In this document: piece after piece, positions 22,075 through 32,020 of the stretch
Layout: each line of letters opens with the position of its first letter
Numbering within the stretch: position 1 is the first letter of the stretch
NCBI GenBank assembly: GCA_003282425.1
Contig: QBZF01000001.1
Span: forward strand, 1-64,000
Reading direction: 5' to 3'
Length of the DNA stretch: 64,000 nucleotides
From: Prochlorococcus sp. AG-335-A05
Lineage (GTDB): Bacteria > Cyanobacteriota > Cyanobacteriia > PCC-6307 > Cyanobiaceae
Notes under the pieces: generated by a model
Told to the model about the DNA's origin: nothing
Databases searched by the model: none
The model's input: the letters and a program-made list of their open reading frames with translations, nothing else
Translations under genes and position numbers: made by a program

Positions 22075-23238
22075 TTAACTTTCCTGAAGAAAGCTCGATG
22101 CTATTCTCAAAGCCTCCCCTGCTTGTTCAGTAGAAATTATATTTTGTTCGACTAGTGTATTGCCTATAGCTGCTATCACTGTAATTATATCTCTATCATT
22201 TATGTAACCTAAGTGACCAACTCTAAATATTTTTCCTTTTAAATGATCTTGTCCTCCAGCTAGTAAAATATCATATTTATTTTTTATATTTTTTCTAAAC
22301 TGTTCAGCATCTATATCTTCAATTTGAATTGCAGTAACAGAGGGACTCAGATGGTTTTCATCAGCAAATAATTTTAGGTTAAGTGTTTTTGCAGCTTTAC
22401 TGACTGCGAGTTTATGTCTTTCGTGTCTTTTAAAAATTTTATCTAGTCCTTCATTCTTCATCATTTTTAATGATTCATCCAAAGCAAAAACTAAATTTAC
22501 TGCTGGAGTATAAGGATTGCTATTGCTCGACAGACTCTTTTTATATGATTTTAAATTTAAATAGAATTTAGGTAAATTAGAATTTTCTGAGGCTTGCCAT
22601 GCTTTCTCACTCATTGACACAAAGCTTAATCCTGGGGGTATCATATAACCTTTTTGAGATCCTGAGGCAACAATATCTAGCCCCCATTCATCTACTGGTA
22701 CATTACAAGCTCCAATACTTGTTACGCAGTCAATTATTGATAATGCCTTTTTATGATTGCGAATATAAGAACTAATTGTTTTTAAATCATTAATTACGCC
22801 TGTTGAGGTTTCAGAATGTGTAAGGATAACTGCCTTTATTTCTTTTTTATCATCTTTTTCTAAAATTGTTTTAAATTTTTCCGGATCAAGTGGGGCGCCC
22901 CATTCCGCACCAATTTTAATTACTTCGAGTCCAAATTCTTTTGCTACTTTTACCCATCTTTGGCCAAACTTTCCATTTTCACCACAAATAACTTTGTCTC
23001 CTTTGCTTAATGTACTTATCATTCCTGCTTCCATGGCAGCAGTTCCACTACCTGTAATGGTTAAAATATCATTTTTTGTCTGATGTAGCCATTGTAGATT
23101 TTTAGTAGTTATCTCAACAAGATCTTGAAAATCTTTGCTTCTATGCCCTATGGGATGACTTCCTAATGCTTGTAAAACTTTTTCTGGAACTGGTGTGGGA
23201 CCAGGTATCATCAATGATAATTTTTGTTGTATGGCCAC
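22075..23238 (-). CDS. Serine/alanine-glyoxylate (class V) aminotransferase
   Basis: MIPGPTPVPEKVLQALGSHPIGHRS; PLP Lys context ASGSQKGYMIPPGL. Confidence 0.92.
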   Translation of the reverse strand: MAIQQKLSLMIPGPTPVPEKVLQALGSHPIGHRSKDFQDLVEITTKNLQWLHQTKNDILTITGSGTAAMEAGMISTLSKGDKVICGENGKFGQRWVKVAKEFGLEVIKIGAEWGAPLDPEKFKTILEKDDKKEIKAVILTHSETSTGVINDLKTISSYIRNHKKALSIIDCVTSIGACNVPVDEWGLDIVASGSQKGYMIPPGLSFVSMSEKAWQASENSNLPKFYLNLKSYKKSLSSNSNPYTPAVNLVFALDESLKMMKNEGLDKIFKRHERHKLAVSKAAKTLNLKLFADENHLSPSVTAIQIEDIDAEQFRKNIKNKYDILLAGGQDHLKGKIFRVGHLGYINDRDIITVIAAIGNTLVEQNIISTEQAGEALRIASSFLQES

Positions 23239-23298
23239 TTTTTAATTAATAGGTCATTCTAAGATTAGTAGTCATAGAATATTTTTCAATTACTTGAT

Positions 23299-24417
23299 TT
23301 GAAAAAAGGATTTTCTTTACCTTTATGGGTTGCTGGAGCTGCTAAGTCAGCATTACAAAAATTAATAGGATTACCTTTTAAGGATTATGAATTAATTAAA
23401 ATCCCTAAAGATAAAAATTTAATTAGAATTAAGATTCATTCATCTGGATTAATAAATGGGAAATCTCATGCCCTTGGAATTTCCTTTGTAGATTCTGGAT
23501 TGGATCTTGATCTAACACAAAACCTAGAAATATGGACAATTGTTTCTTTAGAAAAAAATCATAATACAAGTAATAACCCTTTAGATCTTATTAATATTAT
23601 TCCTGGTTACGGTGTTGGCATTTATAAAGAGACTTCTAAGATCTGTATTTCAGATTTTGCTCAAAAATTATTAGTTGAAAATTTATTAAATATTATTCCT
23701 GAAGGATACATACTGAATTTAGAAATTGTATTTCCAAATGGAAAATTTTTGGCCGAAAGAACTAGTAATAAATCATTTGGAATCGTTGAAGGTCTCTCAA
23801 TTATAGGTACTAGCGCTGAAACTTTTGCAAGTGCTTCACCTGATCAATTAAAAAAAGCAAAAGATCAGCTTAGACAAATTATTGCTAATGAAGTTTGTGA
23901 AACAATAATTTTTGTTATTGGTGAAAATGGATTAAATTTAGCAAAAAGTTCTAATATTAAATTTCCTATTATTAAAGTAGGTAATTGGATAGGACCATTA
24001 TTAGTTGATGCTGCAATAAAAAATATTAAAACAGTAATCCTTTTTGGCTATCATGGTAAATTGATTAAATTAGCTGGAGGAATTTTTCATACTCATAATC
24101 ACTTAGCAGATGCAAGAATTGAAATTCTTGTTTATTTAGCCGTAAAAGAAGAAGTTCCACTAGAAATAATTCAAAAATTATCGCAATCAAATACGGTTGA
24201 AGATGCGTTGTTAGTTCTTGAAAGTTTTAGTCTTGTTATGGCTGATAAACTATGGAATAAATTATCAAATACTATTGAAAAGCGCTCTACAGAATATATA
24301 AATAGATATATAAAAACAGATATGAAAGTTGGAGCAATTATCTTTGATAGAAATAGAAAAATTCGTTGGTCAGGCAACAATAGTAAAGACTATATTTCTG
24401 CTTTTAAAGGTTTCTAA
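23299..24417 (+). CDS. cbiD: Cobalt-precorrin-5B C1-methyltransferase CbiD
   Basis: FPNGKFLAERTSNKSFGIVEGLSIIGTSAE; FGYHGKLIKLAGGIFHTHNHLADAR. Confidence 0.88.
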   Translation: MKKGFSLPLWVAGAAKSALQKLIGLPFKDYELIKIPKDKNLIRIKIHSSGLINGKSHALGISFVDSGLDLDLTQNLEIWTIVSLEKNHNTSNNPLDLINIIPGYGVGIYKETSKICISDFAQKLLVENLLNIIPEGYILNLEIVFPNGKFLAERTSNKSFGIVEGLSIIGTSAETFASASPDQLKKAKDQLRQIIANEVCETIIFVIGENGLNLAKSSNIKFPIIKVGNWIGPLLVDAAIKNIKTVILFGYHGKLIKLAGGIFHTHNHLADARIEILVYLAVKEEVPLEIIQKLSQSNTVEDALLVLESFSLVMADKLWNKLSNTIEKRSTEYINRYIKTDMKVGAIIFDRNRKIRWSGNNSKDYISAFKGF

Positions 24418-24465
24418 TTTTAAGTGGTTTATGTTTTTGTAAATAAATTGAGGTAACTTTTAGAC

Positions 24466-26052
24466 ATGAGTAAAAATTTACTAAAAAAAGATAGAGATCC
24501 CTCAATATTAATTCTAGATTTTGGATCTCAATATTCTGAATTAATTGCAAGGAGAATAAGAGAAGCAGATGTATTTTCTCTTGTAGTTAGTAACTTTACC
24601 TCTATTAAGGAGATTCAGGATATTAATCCAAAAGGGATTATTTTAAGTGGTGGCCCAAGTTCTGTTTATGAAGATAATGCACCTAAATGTGATGTAAAAA
24701 TTTTTGATTTAGGGATTCCAGTTTTGGGTATATGTTACGGAATGCAATTAATGGTTAAAGAATTAGGAGGTGAAGTTATACCAGCAATTAAAAAAGCTGA
24801 ATATGGCAGAGCACCAATAAATATTGATTGCGAAAGTGATTTGCTATCTAATGTCCAAGACAAATCTATTATGTGGATGAGTCATGGAGATTCTATAAAT
24901 AACTTGCCTGAAGGATTTATGCAAATCTCTCATACAGAAAATACGCTGCATGCTGCAATATCAAACAAACAAAAGAAATTATTTGGTGTTCAATTTCATC
25001 CTGAAGTTATTCATTCACAATTCGGAATGACGGTAATTAAAAACTTTGTTTATTCTATTTCTAAATGTAAGGCCGATTGGACTACTGAAACTTTTTTAGA
25101 GGAAACAATTCCAAGAATTAAGCAACAAGTAGGTGATAAGAAAGTTTTACTTGCTCTTTCTGGCGGCGTAGATTCATCAACCCTCGCTTTTCTTCTCAAT
25201 AAAGCTATTGGTAAACAGCTTACTTGTATGTTTATTGATCAAGGCTTTATGAGAAAAGGTGAACCTGAATTCTTAATGGAATTTTTTGATAAAAAATTTC
25301 ATATAAAAGTTGAGTATATTAACGCTAGGGAAAGATTTATTAATAAATTAAATGGAATAACTGATCCAGAAGAAAAACGCAAGATTATTGGTAGAGAATT
25401 TATTAGAGTTTTTGAAGAGGAAAGTAATAGATTAGGTCCTTTCCAATATTTGGCTCAAGGTACTCTTTACCCAGATGTTATTGAGAGTGCTGGAACGAAT
25501 TTAGATCCTAAGACTGGTGAGCGAATAGCAGTAAAAATAAAAAGTCATCATAACGTAGGAGGTTTGCCAAAAGATTTACAATTTAAATTAGTTGAACCAT
25601 TAAGAAAACTTTTTAAGGATGAAGTAAGAAAGGTTGGAGGTGCTTTAGGATTGCCAGATGAAATTATAAAAAGACATCCATTTCCTGGCCCTGGCTTAGC
25701 AATAAGAATCTTAGGTGATGTTTCTCATGAAAAACTTAACTGTTTGAGAGATGCAGACTGGATAGTAAGAGATGAAATAAAAAAAGCAGGTCTTTATAAT
25801 AATATATGGCAAGCATTCGCGGTTCTTTTACCTGTTAAGACTGTCGGTGTAATGGGAGACAAACGGACTTATGCCTGGCCAATAGTTTTGCGATGCGTAT
25901 CAAGCGAAGATGGTATGACTGCTGATTGGTCGAGAATTCCTTATGAAACCTTAGAGAGAATTTCTAATAGAATCGTTAATGAAGTAGAGCAGGTTAATAG
26001 AGTTGTTTTCGATATTACTAGTAAGCCTCCAGGAACAATTGAGTGGGAATAA
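24466..26052 (+). CDS. guaA: GMP synthase (glutamine-hydrolysing)
   Basis: [53 protein letters not shown]. Confidence 0.98.
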   Translation: MSKNLLKKDRDPSILILDFGSQYSELIARRIREADVFSLVVSNFTSIKEIQDINPKGIILSGGPSSVYEDNAPKCDVKIFDLGIPVLGICYGMQLMVKELGGEVIPAIKKAEYGRAPINIDCESDLLSNVQDKSIMWMSHGDSINNLPEGFMQISHTENTLHAAISNKQKKLFGVQFHPEVIHSQFGMTVIKNFVYSISKCKADWTTETFLEETIPRIKQQVGDKKVLLALSGGVDSSTLAFLLNKAIGKQLTCMFIDQGFMRKGEPEFLMEFFDKKFHIKVEYINARERFINKLNGITDPEEKRKIIGREFIRVFEEESNRLGPFQYLAQGTLYPDVIESAGTNLDPKTGERIAVKIKSHHNVGGLPKDLQFKLVEPLRKLFKDEVRKVGGALGLPDEIIKRHPFPGPGLAIRILGDVSHEKLNCLRDADWIVRDEIKKAGLYNNIWQAFAVLLPVKTVGVMGDKRTYAWPIVLRCVSSEDGMTADWSRIPYETLERISNRIVNEVEQVNRVVFDITSKPPGTIEWE

Positions 26053-26056
26053 AAAT

Positions 26057-26080
26057 AGGCTACAAACCAAGTTATAGCCT
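26057..26080. terminator. Inverted repeat AGGCTA...TAGCCT just downstream of guaA
   Basis: 6-bp perfect inverted repeat with 12-nt loop. Confidence 0.35.
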
Positions 26081-26094
26081 TAAAAAGTAGGTTT

Positions 26095-26112
26095 CACGTA
26101 GCGAAATACGTG
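26095..26112. promoter_or_regulatory. Perfect hairpin CACGTA-GCGAAA-TACGTG upstream of the Cas4-like gene
   Basis: 6-bp perfect stem; overlapping alternative pairing TTTC/GAAA. Confidence 0.4.
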
Positions 26113-26163
26113 TTATTATATGCTCAGACCCATTGATATAACTGCCTTTTTTACAAAATTATT

Positions 26164-26877
26164 ATGGATGAAACCATTAAATTAAGTAGGTCTACTGTTG
26201 AAAAATATCTTAATTGCCCTAGATGTTGCGTTCTTGATAAAAAGCATAAAATAAAACCTCCATCATTACCATTTACTTTAAATATTGCCGTAGATAATTT
26301 ATGTAAAAATGAGTTTGATTATTATCGTGAAAGACGAGAATCTCATCCTTTATTTATTGAGCATAATATCGATGCTGTACCTTTTAAACATAAAGATATA
26401 GATATTTGGAGAAGCAATTTTAAAGGAATAAGATATAAATCTACTGAACACAATTATGATTTTGGTGGGGCGGTAGATGATGTTTGGCAAAAAAAGAATG
26501 GAGAGTTAATTATTGTTGATGTAAAAGCAACATCAAGAAATAATTTTGATTGGTTTGAAACTTTCAATAAATATGATTATGCAAAAGCATATAAAAGACA
26601 ATTAGAAATGTATCAGTGGTTATTTAGAAAAAATGATTTCAAAGTTGCAGATGAAGCCTATCTTCTTTATTTTAATGGGAAAAAGAATGAGAAATTTTTT
26701 AATAATCAGTTAAAATTCGACGCTCATTTTATTAAGTTAGAGTGTTCTTCATCATGGGTAGAAGGCAAAGTTATTGAAACAGTAAGACTTCTCAGATCTA
26801 ATCTGTTCCCTTCTCCATCTTTTAACTGTGAATATTGTAATTATTTAAAAAAGCGTTGGCAGTTGTCACAAAATTAA
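26164..26877 (+). CDS. PD-(D/E)XK nuclease-superfamily (Cas4/RecB-like) protein with candidate Fe-S cysteines
   Basis: LSRSTVEKYLNCPRCC, GGAVDDVWQKKNGELIIVDVKAT (GG.vD..., D-x-K), C-terminal FNCEYCNYLKK. Confidence 0.75.
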   Translation: MDETIKLSRSTVEKYLNCPRCCVLDKKHKIKPPSLPFTLNIAVDNLCKNEFDYYRERRESHPLFIEHNIDAVPFKHKDIDIWRSNFKGIRYKSTEHNYDFGGAVDDVWQKKNGELIIVDVKATSRNNFDWFETFNKYDYAKAYKRQLEMYQWLFRKNDFKVADEAYLLYFNGKKNEKFFNNQLKFDAHFIKLECSSSWVEGKVIETVRLLRSNLFPSPSFNCEYCNYLKKRWQLSQN

Positions 26878-26967
26878 TTAATGACATTAAAAAAATAATA
26901 TTATTAGATAATTCTGGAAAAATTTTTAAATAAAGATAATCTTTAAGTAGACAATAAATTTTAGATT

Positions 26968-27576
26968 TTGGTTAAACAGAAAAGTCCTGATAATAAAATT
27001 AGCAATCATTTACAACAAGATGTTGTAAAAATTGCAGGCAAAACAATTTTTATTAATCCATTTTTATATTGGAGAAGGTTTGATGAAAATACCAATAGAT
27101 GGTTAAGAGAACCAGGACAGATGTCAGAAGAGCAAATCCAGCCAAACAGAAATAGGTTTTATCCTGAAATTGACTGGGCTGATTTAAGTCAAGATCAAAA
27201 GCTCGTAAAAGATGCAAGTATAGAAATGTTTCTGAAGACTTTGGAGCTTATAAGCACATTTCATCCTCAGCTTAACTCTGGACAATTATTAGAAGTTGAG
27301 AGGAAAATGGCAATTACAAAAAAGCTACCTTTTGAAAAGTGGGTAACAAAGTCTTTTGCCAAAAAAGCTAGAGCTGAAGAAAATGAGAAAAGGAAATTTC
27401 AAAGAGATAGATTTTTCAGAAGTTGGAAGGAATGGCTAAGCCTTGAAAATACTCAACAAGCTCTACTACCTATTATTGTCGTTGTATTTGTATCAGCATT
27501 TATTGGGTGGTCTTCAGGTGTTTCAAAAAACAGTTGTAATCCTTACTTTGAACAAAATTTAGATCAGTCAATATAA
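26968..27576 (+). CDS. Conserved hypothetical protein with C-terminal TM helix
   Basis: 202-aa ORF; TM segment LLPIIVVVFVSAFIGWSSG. Confidence 0.65.
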   Translation: MVKQKSPDNKISNHLQQDVVKIAGKTIFINPFLYWRRFDENTNRWLREPGQMSEEQIQPNRNRFYPEIDWADLSQDQKLVKDASIEMFLKTLELISTFHPQLNSGQLLEVERKMAITKKLPFEKWVTKSFAKKARAEENEKRKFQRDRFFRSWKEWLSLENTQQALLPIIVVVFVSAFIGWSSGVSKNSCNPYFEQNLDQSI

Positions 27577-27681
27577 TCCGTTTTATTAAATAGAATTTAA
27601 TAATATTTTGATGATTTGTGATTTATTATTTGGGGTAATATAAAAGAAATTTAGTTTTTAAGTTAACTTAATATTTGATTT

Positions 27682-27834
27682 ATGGATAACAAAGAGCAAG
27701 AAAAAGACATATCAAGTTTCGAATTTGATAAAGGTAAGACTCGAAATGATTATAAATTTTTAGTTCAAAAACTAAAAAATATAAATGAGATTATTACTTT
27801 GTTAGAAAACAAGTTTTTGCAGAAAGAGATATAA
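27682..27834 (+). CDS. Small hypothetical protein (50 aa)
   Basis: ATG-initiated ORF MDNKEQEKDISSFEFDKGKTRNDYKFLVQKLKNINEIITLLENKFLQKEI, ending 4 nt before the PBP gene; absent from the ORF track. Confidence 0.45.
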   Translation: MDNKEQEKDISSFEFDKGKTRNDYKFLVQKLKNINEIITLLENKFLQKEI

Positions 27835-27838
27835 ATTT

Positions 27839-29629
27839 TTGAAAAATAGTAACTTCAACAATAAGTTCCCCTCTTTTAATAGACAGCCTTTGGTTTTCTA
27901 TTTAATTACTTCTTTTACTTTTTTATTAATATTAATTAGATTAATTTTTCTTCAATTATTAAATTATGAGACTTACAAAGAAATGTCTGATGAAAATAGA
28001 ATTAGGTTAATTTCTACCCAACCAATTAGAGGGAGGATATTAGATAAAAATGGATTAATATTGGCAGATAGCCGTTTTAAGTACTCTTTAATAATTAAAC
28101 CTCAATACGTCAGTAAAGAAGCATGGCAGAAATATAAATCAAAGATTTCGAAATTATTCAATATTTCATCTGATTCACTTCAAAAGAAATATTCTGATGG
28201 TCTAAAAAACAAAAATTTTTCAATAACTCTATTAGATGATTTAAAAGTTGATCAAGTTATCAAATTTAAAGAAAATGAAAATATCTTAAATGGCTTAGAG
28301 ATTTCAACAAAAATGATTAGAAATTATCCTTATAAAACTGTTGCTTCTCATGTGATTGGTTATACCCAACCCATTTCAGATTCTGAATTTAAGATTTTGT
28401 CAAAAAAAGGTTATAAATTAAATGATTTAATAGGAAGAACTGGAATTGAGTTTGTTTATGAAGATCATATAAGAGGAGAATGGGGAGGAGAAATGATTGA
28501 AGTGAACTCTTCCGGCACTTTTACAAAATCTTTAGGTATTAAACCATCAAAACAAGGGAAAGACCTTAAATTGACAATTGATTTGAATTTACAATTAATC
28601 GCTGAAGAAGTGCTTAAAGATAAAAATGGAGGAGCAATAATAGTTATGGATCCAAGAGATGGTGCTATAAGAGCAATGGCTAGTAAACCAACTTTTGACT
28701 TGAATTTTTTTTCAAAAGAATTTAAACCAGAAAAAGAATATAATGCTCTGTTCAATTCTCCTGCTAAACCATTATTTAATAGAGCTTTAAATGCATATGA
28801 TCCAGGAAGTGTTTGGAAAATTGTAACTGCTATAGCTGGTTTAGAAAGTGGAAAGTTTCCTCCTGAAACTTCCTTAGAAACTAAACCTTGTATTACATAT
28901 GGAAGTCAATGTTTTAGAGAACATAATGACTTAGGGTTCGGAACAATAGGTTATGAAGATGCTTTGAGAGTTTCAAGTAATACTTTTTTTTATCAAATTG
29001 GCTATGGCGTAGGTGTAGATGAAATTTATAACGTTTCCAAGAAGCTTGGCTTTGCCGCACTATCTGGAATCGAAATTTCCGAACAAGAAAATGTAGGTTT
29101 AGTGGCAAGTAGTCAATGGGCTAAAAAAGGGAGAGGCTGGGGGGAACCAGGAAGAACTCCTTGGGTCCCAGAGGACATCGCGAGTATGTCTATCGGTCAA
29201 TTTGTTGTCCAAGTTACCCCTATTCAAATAGCTCGTGCATATGCAGCAATCGCGAATGGTGGTTATTTAGTCACTCCTCATTTATCTAAAAAAGAAGATC
29301 AACTATTAATAAATCAAAAGCGTATAAAAATTGATATTGATCCAAATAATCTGCAGTTAGTGAAGAACGGATTAAGAAAAGTAGTTGAATCTGGAACAGG
29401 TGTCTCTATCAATTATGGGGTGTCTAATCTTCCTCCAGTTTCAGGCAAAACTGGTACTGCTGAAGATGGAGAAGGAGGTTCAGATCATGCATGGTTTGTT
29501 TGCTTTACTCCCTCTGATAAAAGTGAGTTGTTAATAGTTGCTTTTGCACAAAATACTCCCGGAGGTGGATCTGTACATGCATTACCTATGGCTAGAGAAA
29601 TTTTAAAAGTTTGGAATGAAAATAAATAA
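27839..29629 (+). CDS. Penicillin-binding protein 2 (class B PBP/transpeptidase)
   Basis: RGRILDKNGLILADS; YDPGSVWKI (SxxK); SSN; SGKTGTAE (KTG). Confidence 0.93.
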   Translation: MKNSNFNNKFPSFNRQPLVFYLITSFTFLLILIRLIFLQLLNYETYKEMSDENRIRLISTQPIRGRILDKNGLILADSRFKYSLIIKPQYVSKEAWQKYKSKISKLFNISSDSLQKKYSDGLKNKNFSITLLDDLKVDQVIKFKENENILNGLEISTKMIRNYPYKTVASHVIGYTQPISDSEFKILSKKGYKLNDLIGRTGIEFVYEDHIRGEWGGEMIEVNSSGTFTKSLGIKPSKQGKDLKLTIDLNLQLIAEEVLKDKNGGAIIVMDPRDGAIRAMASKPTFDLNFFSKEFKPEKEYNALFNSPAKPLFNRALNAYDPGSVWKIVTAIAGLESGKFPPETSLETKPCITYGSQCFREHNDLGFGTIGYEDALRVSSNTFFYQIGYGVGVDEIYNVSKKLGFAALSGIEISEQENVGLVASSQWAKKGRGWGEPGRTPWVPEDIASMSIGQFVVQVTPIQIARAYAAIANGGYLVTPHLSKKEDQLLINQKRIKIDIDPNNLQLVKNGLRKVVESGTGVSINYGVSNLPPVSGKTGTAEDGEGGSDHAWFVCFTPSDKSELLIVAFAQNTPGGGSVHALPMAREILKVWNENK

Positions 29630-29660
29630 ATATAATTCGCCAAATTTTTATAAAAATAAT

Positions 29661-30185
29661 TTATACTCTCAATTTTTTCATTTGTGAAAGTCGTTGAATT
29701 ATATCTTCTATTGTTTTTATATCCACTGGTTTACTAAATGAAGATAACAGTTGTCTCCCCAAAACTTGACTTCCCAAATGTACTAATTGAATTCGTAATG
29801 AGGTTAATAGTTCTAATCCGACTCCACCAGAAAAAGTTGCAATTGCAATTGGCTGACCATTAAATAAATTTCTAAAATCATCTCCTGATACGGATAGCCA
29901 TGCTATGAGATTAGAAAGAATTGGAGGTATCGAACCGTTATATTCAGGAGCACATATAATCCATTTATCTGTAGCAAAAAGCTTTTCTTTTATTTCAATT
30001 ATTTCGATGGGAATATTTTCTTTTGTATGAATTCGTGGATTGAATAACGGTATATCAAAAGTAGTAAGATCCAAAATTTCAGAATTGAATTTAAGTTCAT
30101 TACTTTTTTCTTGAAATTTTTTTGAAAGTTCTAGATTTTTTCCACAACTTGCTGAAATGATTATTAGATCTTTTGAATCAGGCAT
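29661..30185 (-). CDS. NADPH-dependent FMN reductase family protein
   Basis: APEYNGSIPPILSNLIAWLS motif. Confidence 0.85.
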   Translation of the reverse strand: MPDSKDLIIISASCGKNLELSKKFQEKSNELKFNSEILDLTTFDIPLFNPRIHTKENIPIEIIEIKEKLFATDKWIICAPEYNGSIPPILSNLIAWLSVSGDDFRNLFNGQPIAIATFSGGVGLELLTSLRIQLVHLGSQVLGRQLLSSFSKPVDIKTIEDIIQRLSQMKKLRV

Positions 30186-30202
30186 AAATACAATAATTTG
30201 GT

Positions 30203-32005
30203 TTAATAGTTAGCACCACTCTTACGATGATGAACAGCAGTGAGACTATCGGATTTTAATATATTGCCGTGCAAAACCTCAGCATATATTACCCAATGAT
30301 CTCCGCATTCCATTCTTTCTTTTACGGAAGCATCTAACCACGCTAATGACTCAGGAATAATTATTTGATTATTAGGTGTTAATTCTATATCTAATCCTTC
30401 AAATCGATCTTCCCCTGGTGAGAAAGGTTTTGTAAACCTTTTCAAAGACTCCCTGAAATCTTTTTCGCCAAGAATATTTAATGCAAAAGAGTCACCTTTT
30501 TGAAGGAGTGATTCTACTGATCTATCTTTTGCTACCGCAATACTCAATCCCGGAGGAGAAAAACTTGCTTGACTTACCCATGATGCAAGCATAGCTCCTT
30601 TTATATTATTGTCATCTTTCCCTTTTGATGCAGTCAGAACGCATAGTGAACCAAGTACTCTGCCTAAAGCTTGCAATGTTGGATCAGTTTTACTAGATAT
30701 CATTCCGGTATCTGATTTTCTGATTTTTTGTTTTGCTTTTTTTAAAATTTTTCTCCCAAAATGAGTACCAATTTCTTCTAGTTCTTTAATTTTTGGTTTA
30801 TTAGGACTAAATTTTATTCTTATTGGATCAAAACTAAATTTAAATCCACCATCTTTTAATTTTGTTTCAAGCAAATCTATTGCTTCTCCGCTCCATCCAA
30901 AACTGCCGAAGATGCCAACTGGTTTATCTCTATTACCTTCTGATAATAAAGTTCCAAGAGCACTTACTATTGGAGTTGGGGCGTGTCCACCCAAAGTAGG
31001 CGATCCGATTAGATATCCATCAGCATTTTGAATAGATTTTATAAGTTCATCATTAGATGTAAATTCACAATTAATACTTTCAACTTCAACTGAAGTTCTA
31101 TTTATACCTTTAGCTAATGCATCACCTATTGAAGCAGTGTTGCCATAAGCACTAGCGTATATCAAGACAATTTTAGAATTGTTTGTTGAAAGATTTTCTC
31201 CCCATCTAATGTAGTCATTTAAAAAGCTTTTTAAGCTGTACTCAATTGCTGGACCATGGAGTGGAGCTATGGTTTTAATTTCTAATTCAGAAATTCTTTC
31301 CGCTATTGATATGATTTGACTAGACATTGGTGCCATAAGACAGTCATAAAAATGTTTCCTATCAATTTCTGTACTCATCCGATTAGTTTCTGACCATTCT
31401 TCACTTACTAAATGCGCAGAAAATATTTTTTCACTTAAAAGTATTTCTTGATTTTCTTCATACACAATTAATCCTCCGGGCCAACGGGCAGTTGGTATAG
31501 GAAATAGTTTTAATGAAATATTTTCTAGTTCTAAATTAAATTCTTTTTTTATAATGTTAATTATGGGTAATTCTTGTTTAACAAAAGTTTTTACATTTGG
31601 ATTTTTTTGATTCCAAAGTTCACTAATAAGCTTAAACCCAGGATTCGAGCATGTGATAGTTAAGTTGCTGAATTGGACACTGATTGACTTTATAGTTTCA
31701 ATAATTTTAGGATTTACATGACCAGTAATGATGTGAATTTTTTTAAATTTGAATTCATCATGAAAATTTGAAATTACTTCATTAATTGATTTTGAATATT
31801 CTTTTTCAGGAGGATGAATAATAAACAATTCATCCTTACTTATGATTAAAAAGGTGTTAAATGATGTTCCTTTCTCAAGATTAAATTCGAGCTCAAATCT
31901 TTCTTTAGTTTGATCAAGAAATCTAATGCAAGTAAAATTTTTAGTAATTTCAAATGTTGATATGTTTTTATTTCCTAAAAGTAAACTTTTATTAATACCT
32001 GACAT
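30203..32005 (-). CDS. Flavodiiron protein with C-terminal flavin reductase domain
   Basis: Degenerate metallo-beta-lactamase domain, flavodoxin motif YASAYGNTASIGDALAKG, flavin reductase ASWVSQASFSPPGLSIAVAKDR. Confidence 0.92.
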   Translation of the reverse strand: MSGINKSLLLGNKNISTFEITKNFTCIRFLDQTKERFELEFNLEKGTSFNTFLIISKDELFIIHPPEKEYSKSINEVISNFHDEFKFKKIHIITGHVNPKIIETIKSISVQFSNLTITCSNPGFKLISELWNQKNPNVKTFVKQELPIINIIKKEFNLELENISLKLFPIPTARWPGGLIVYEENQEILLSEKIFSAHLVSEEWSETNRMSTEIDRKHFYDCLMAPMSSQIISIAERISELEIKTIAPLHGPAIEYSLKSFLNDYIRWGENLSTNNSKIVLIYASAYGNTASIGDALAKGINRTSVEVESINCEFTSNDELIKSIQNADGYLIGSPTLGGHAPTPIVSALGTLLSEGNRDKPVGIFGSFGWSGEAIDLLETKLKDGGFKFSFDPIRIKFSPNKPKIKELEEIGTHFGRKILKKAKQKIRKSDTGMISSKTDPTLQALGRVLGSLCVLTASKGKDDNNIKGAMLASWVSQASFSPPGLSIAVAKDRSVESLLQKGDSFALNILGEKDFRESLKRFTKPFSPGEDRFEGLDIELTPNNQIIIPESLAWLDASVKERMECGDHWVIYAEVLHGNILKSDSLTAVHHRKSGANY

Positions 32006-32020
32006 CTATCGAAGTATATT

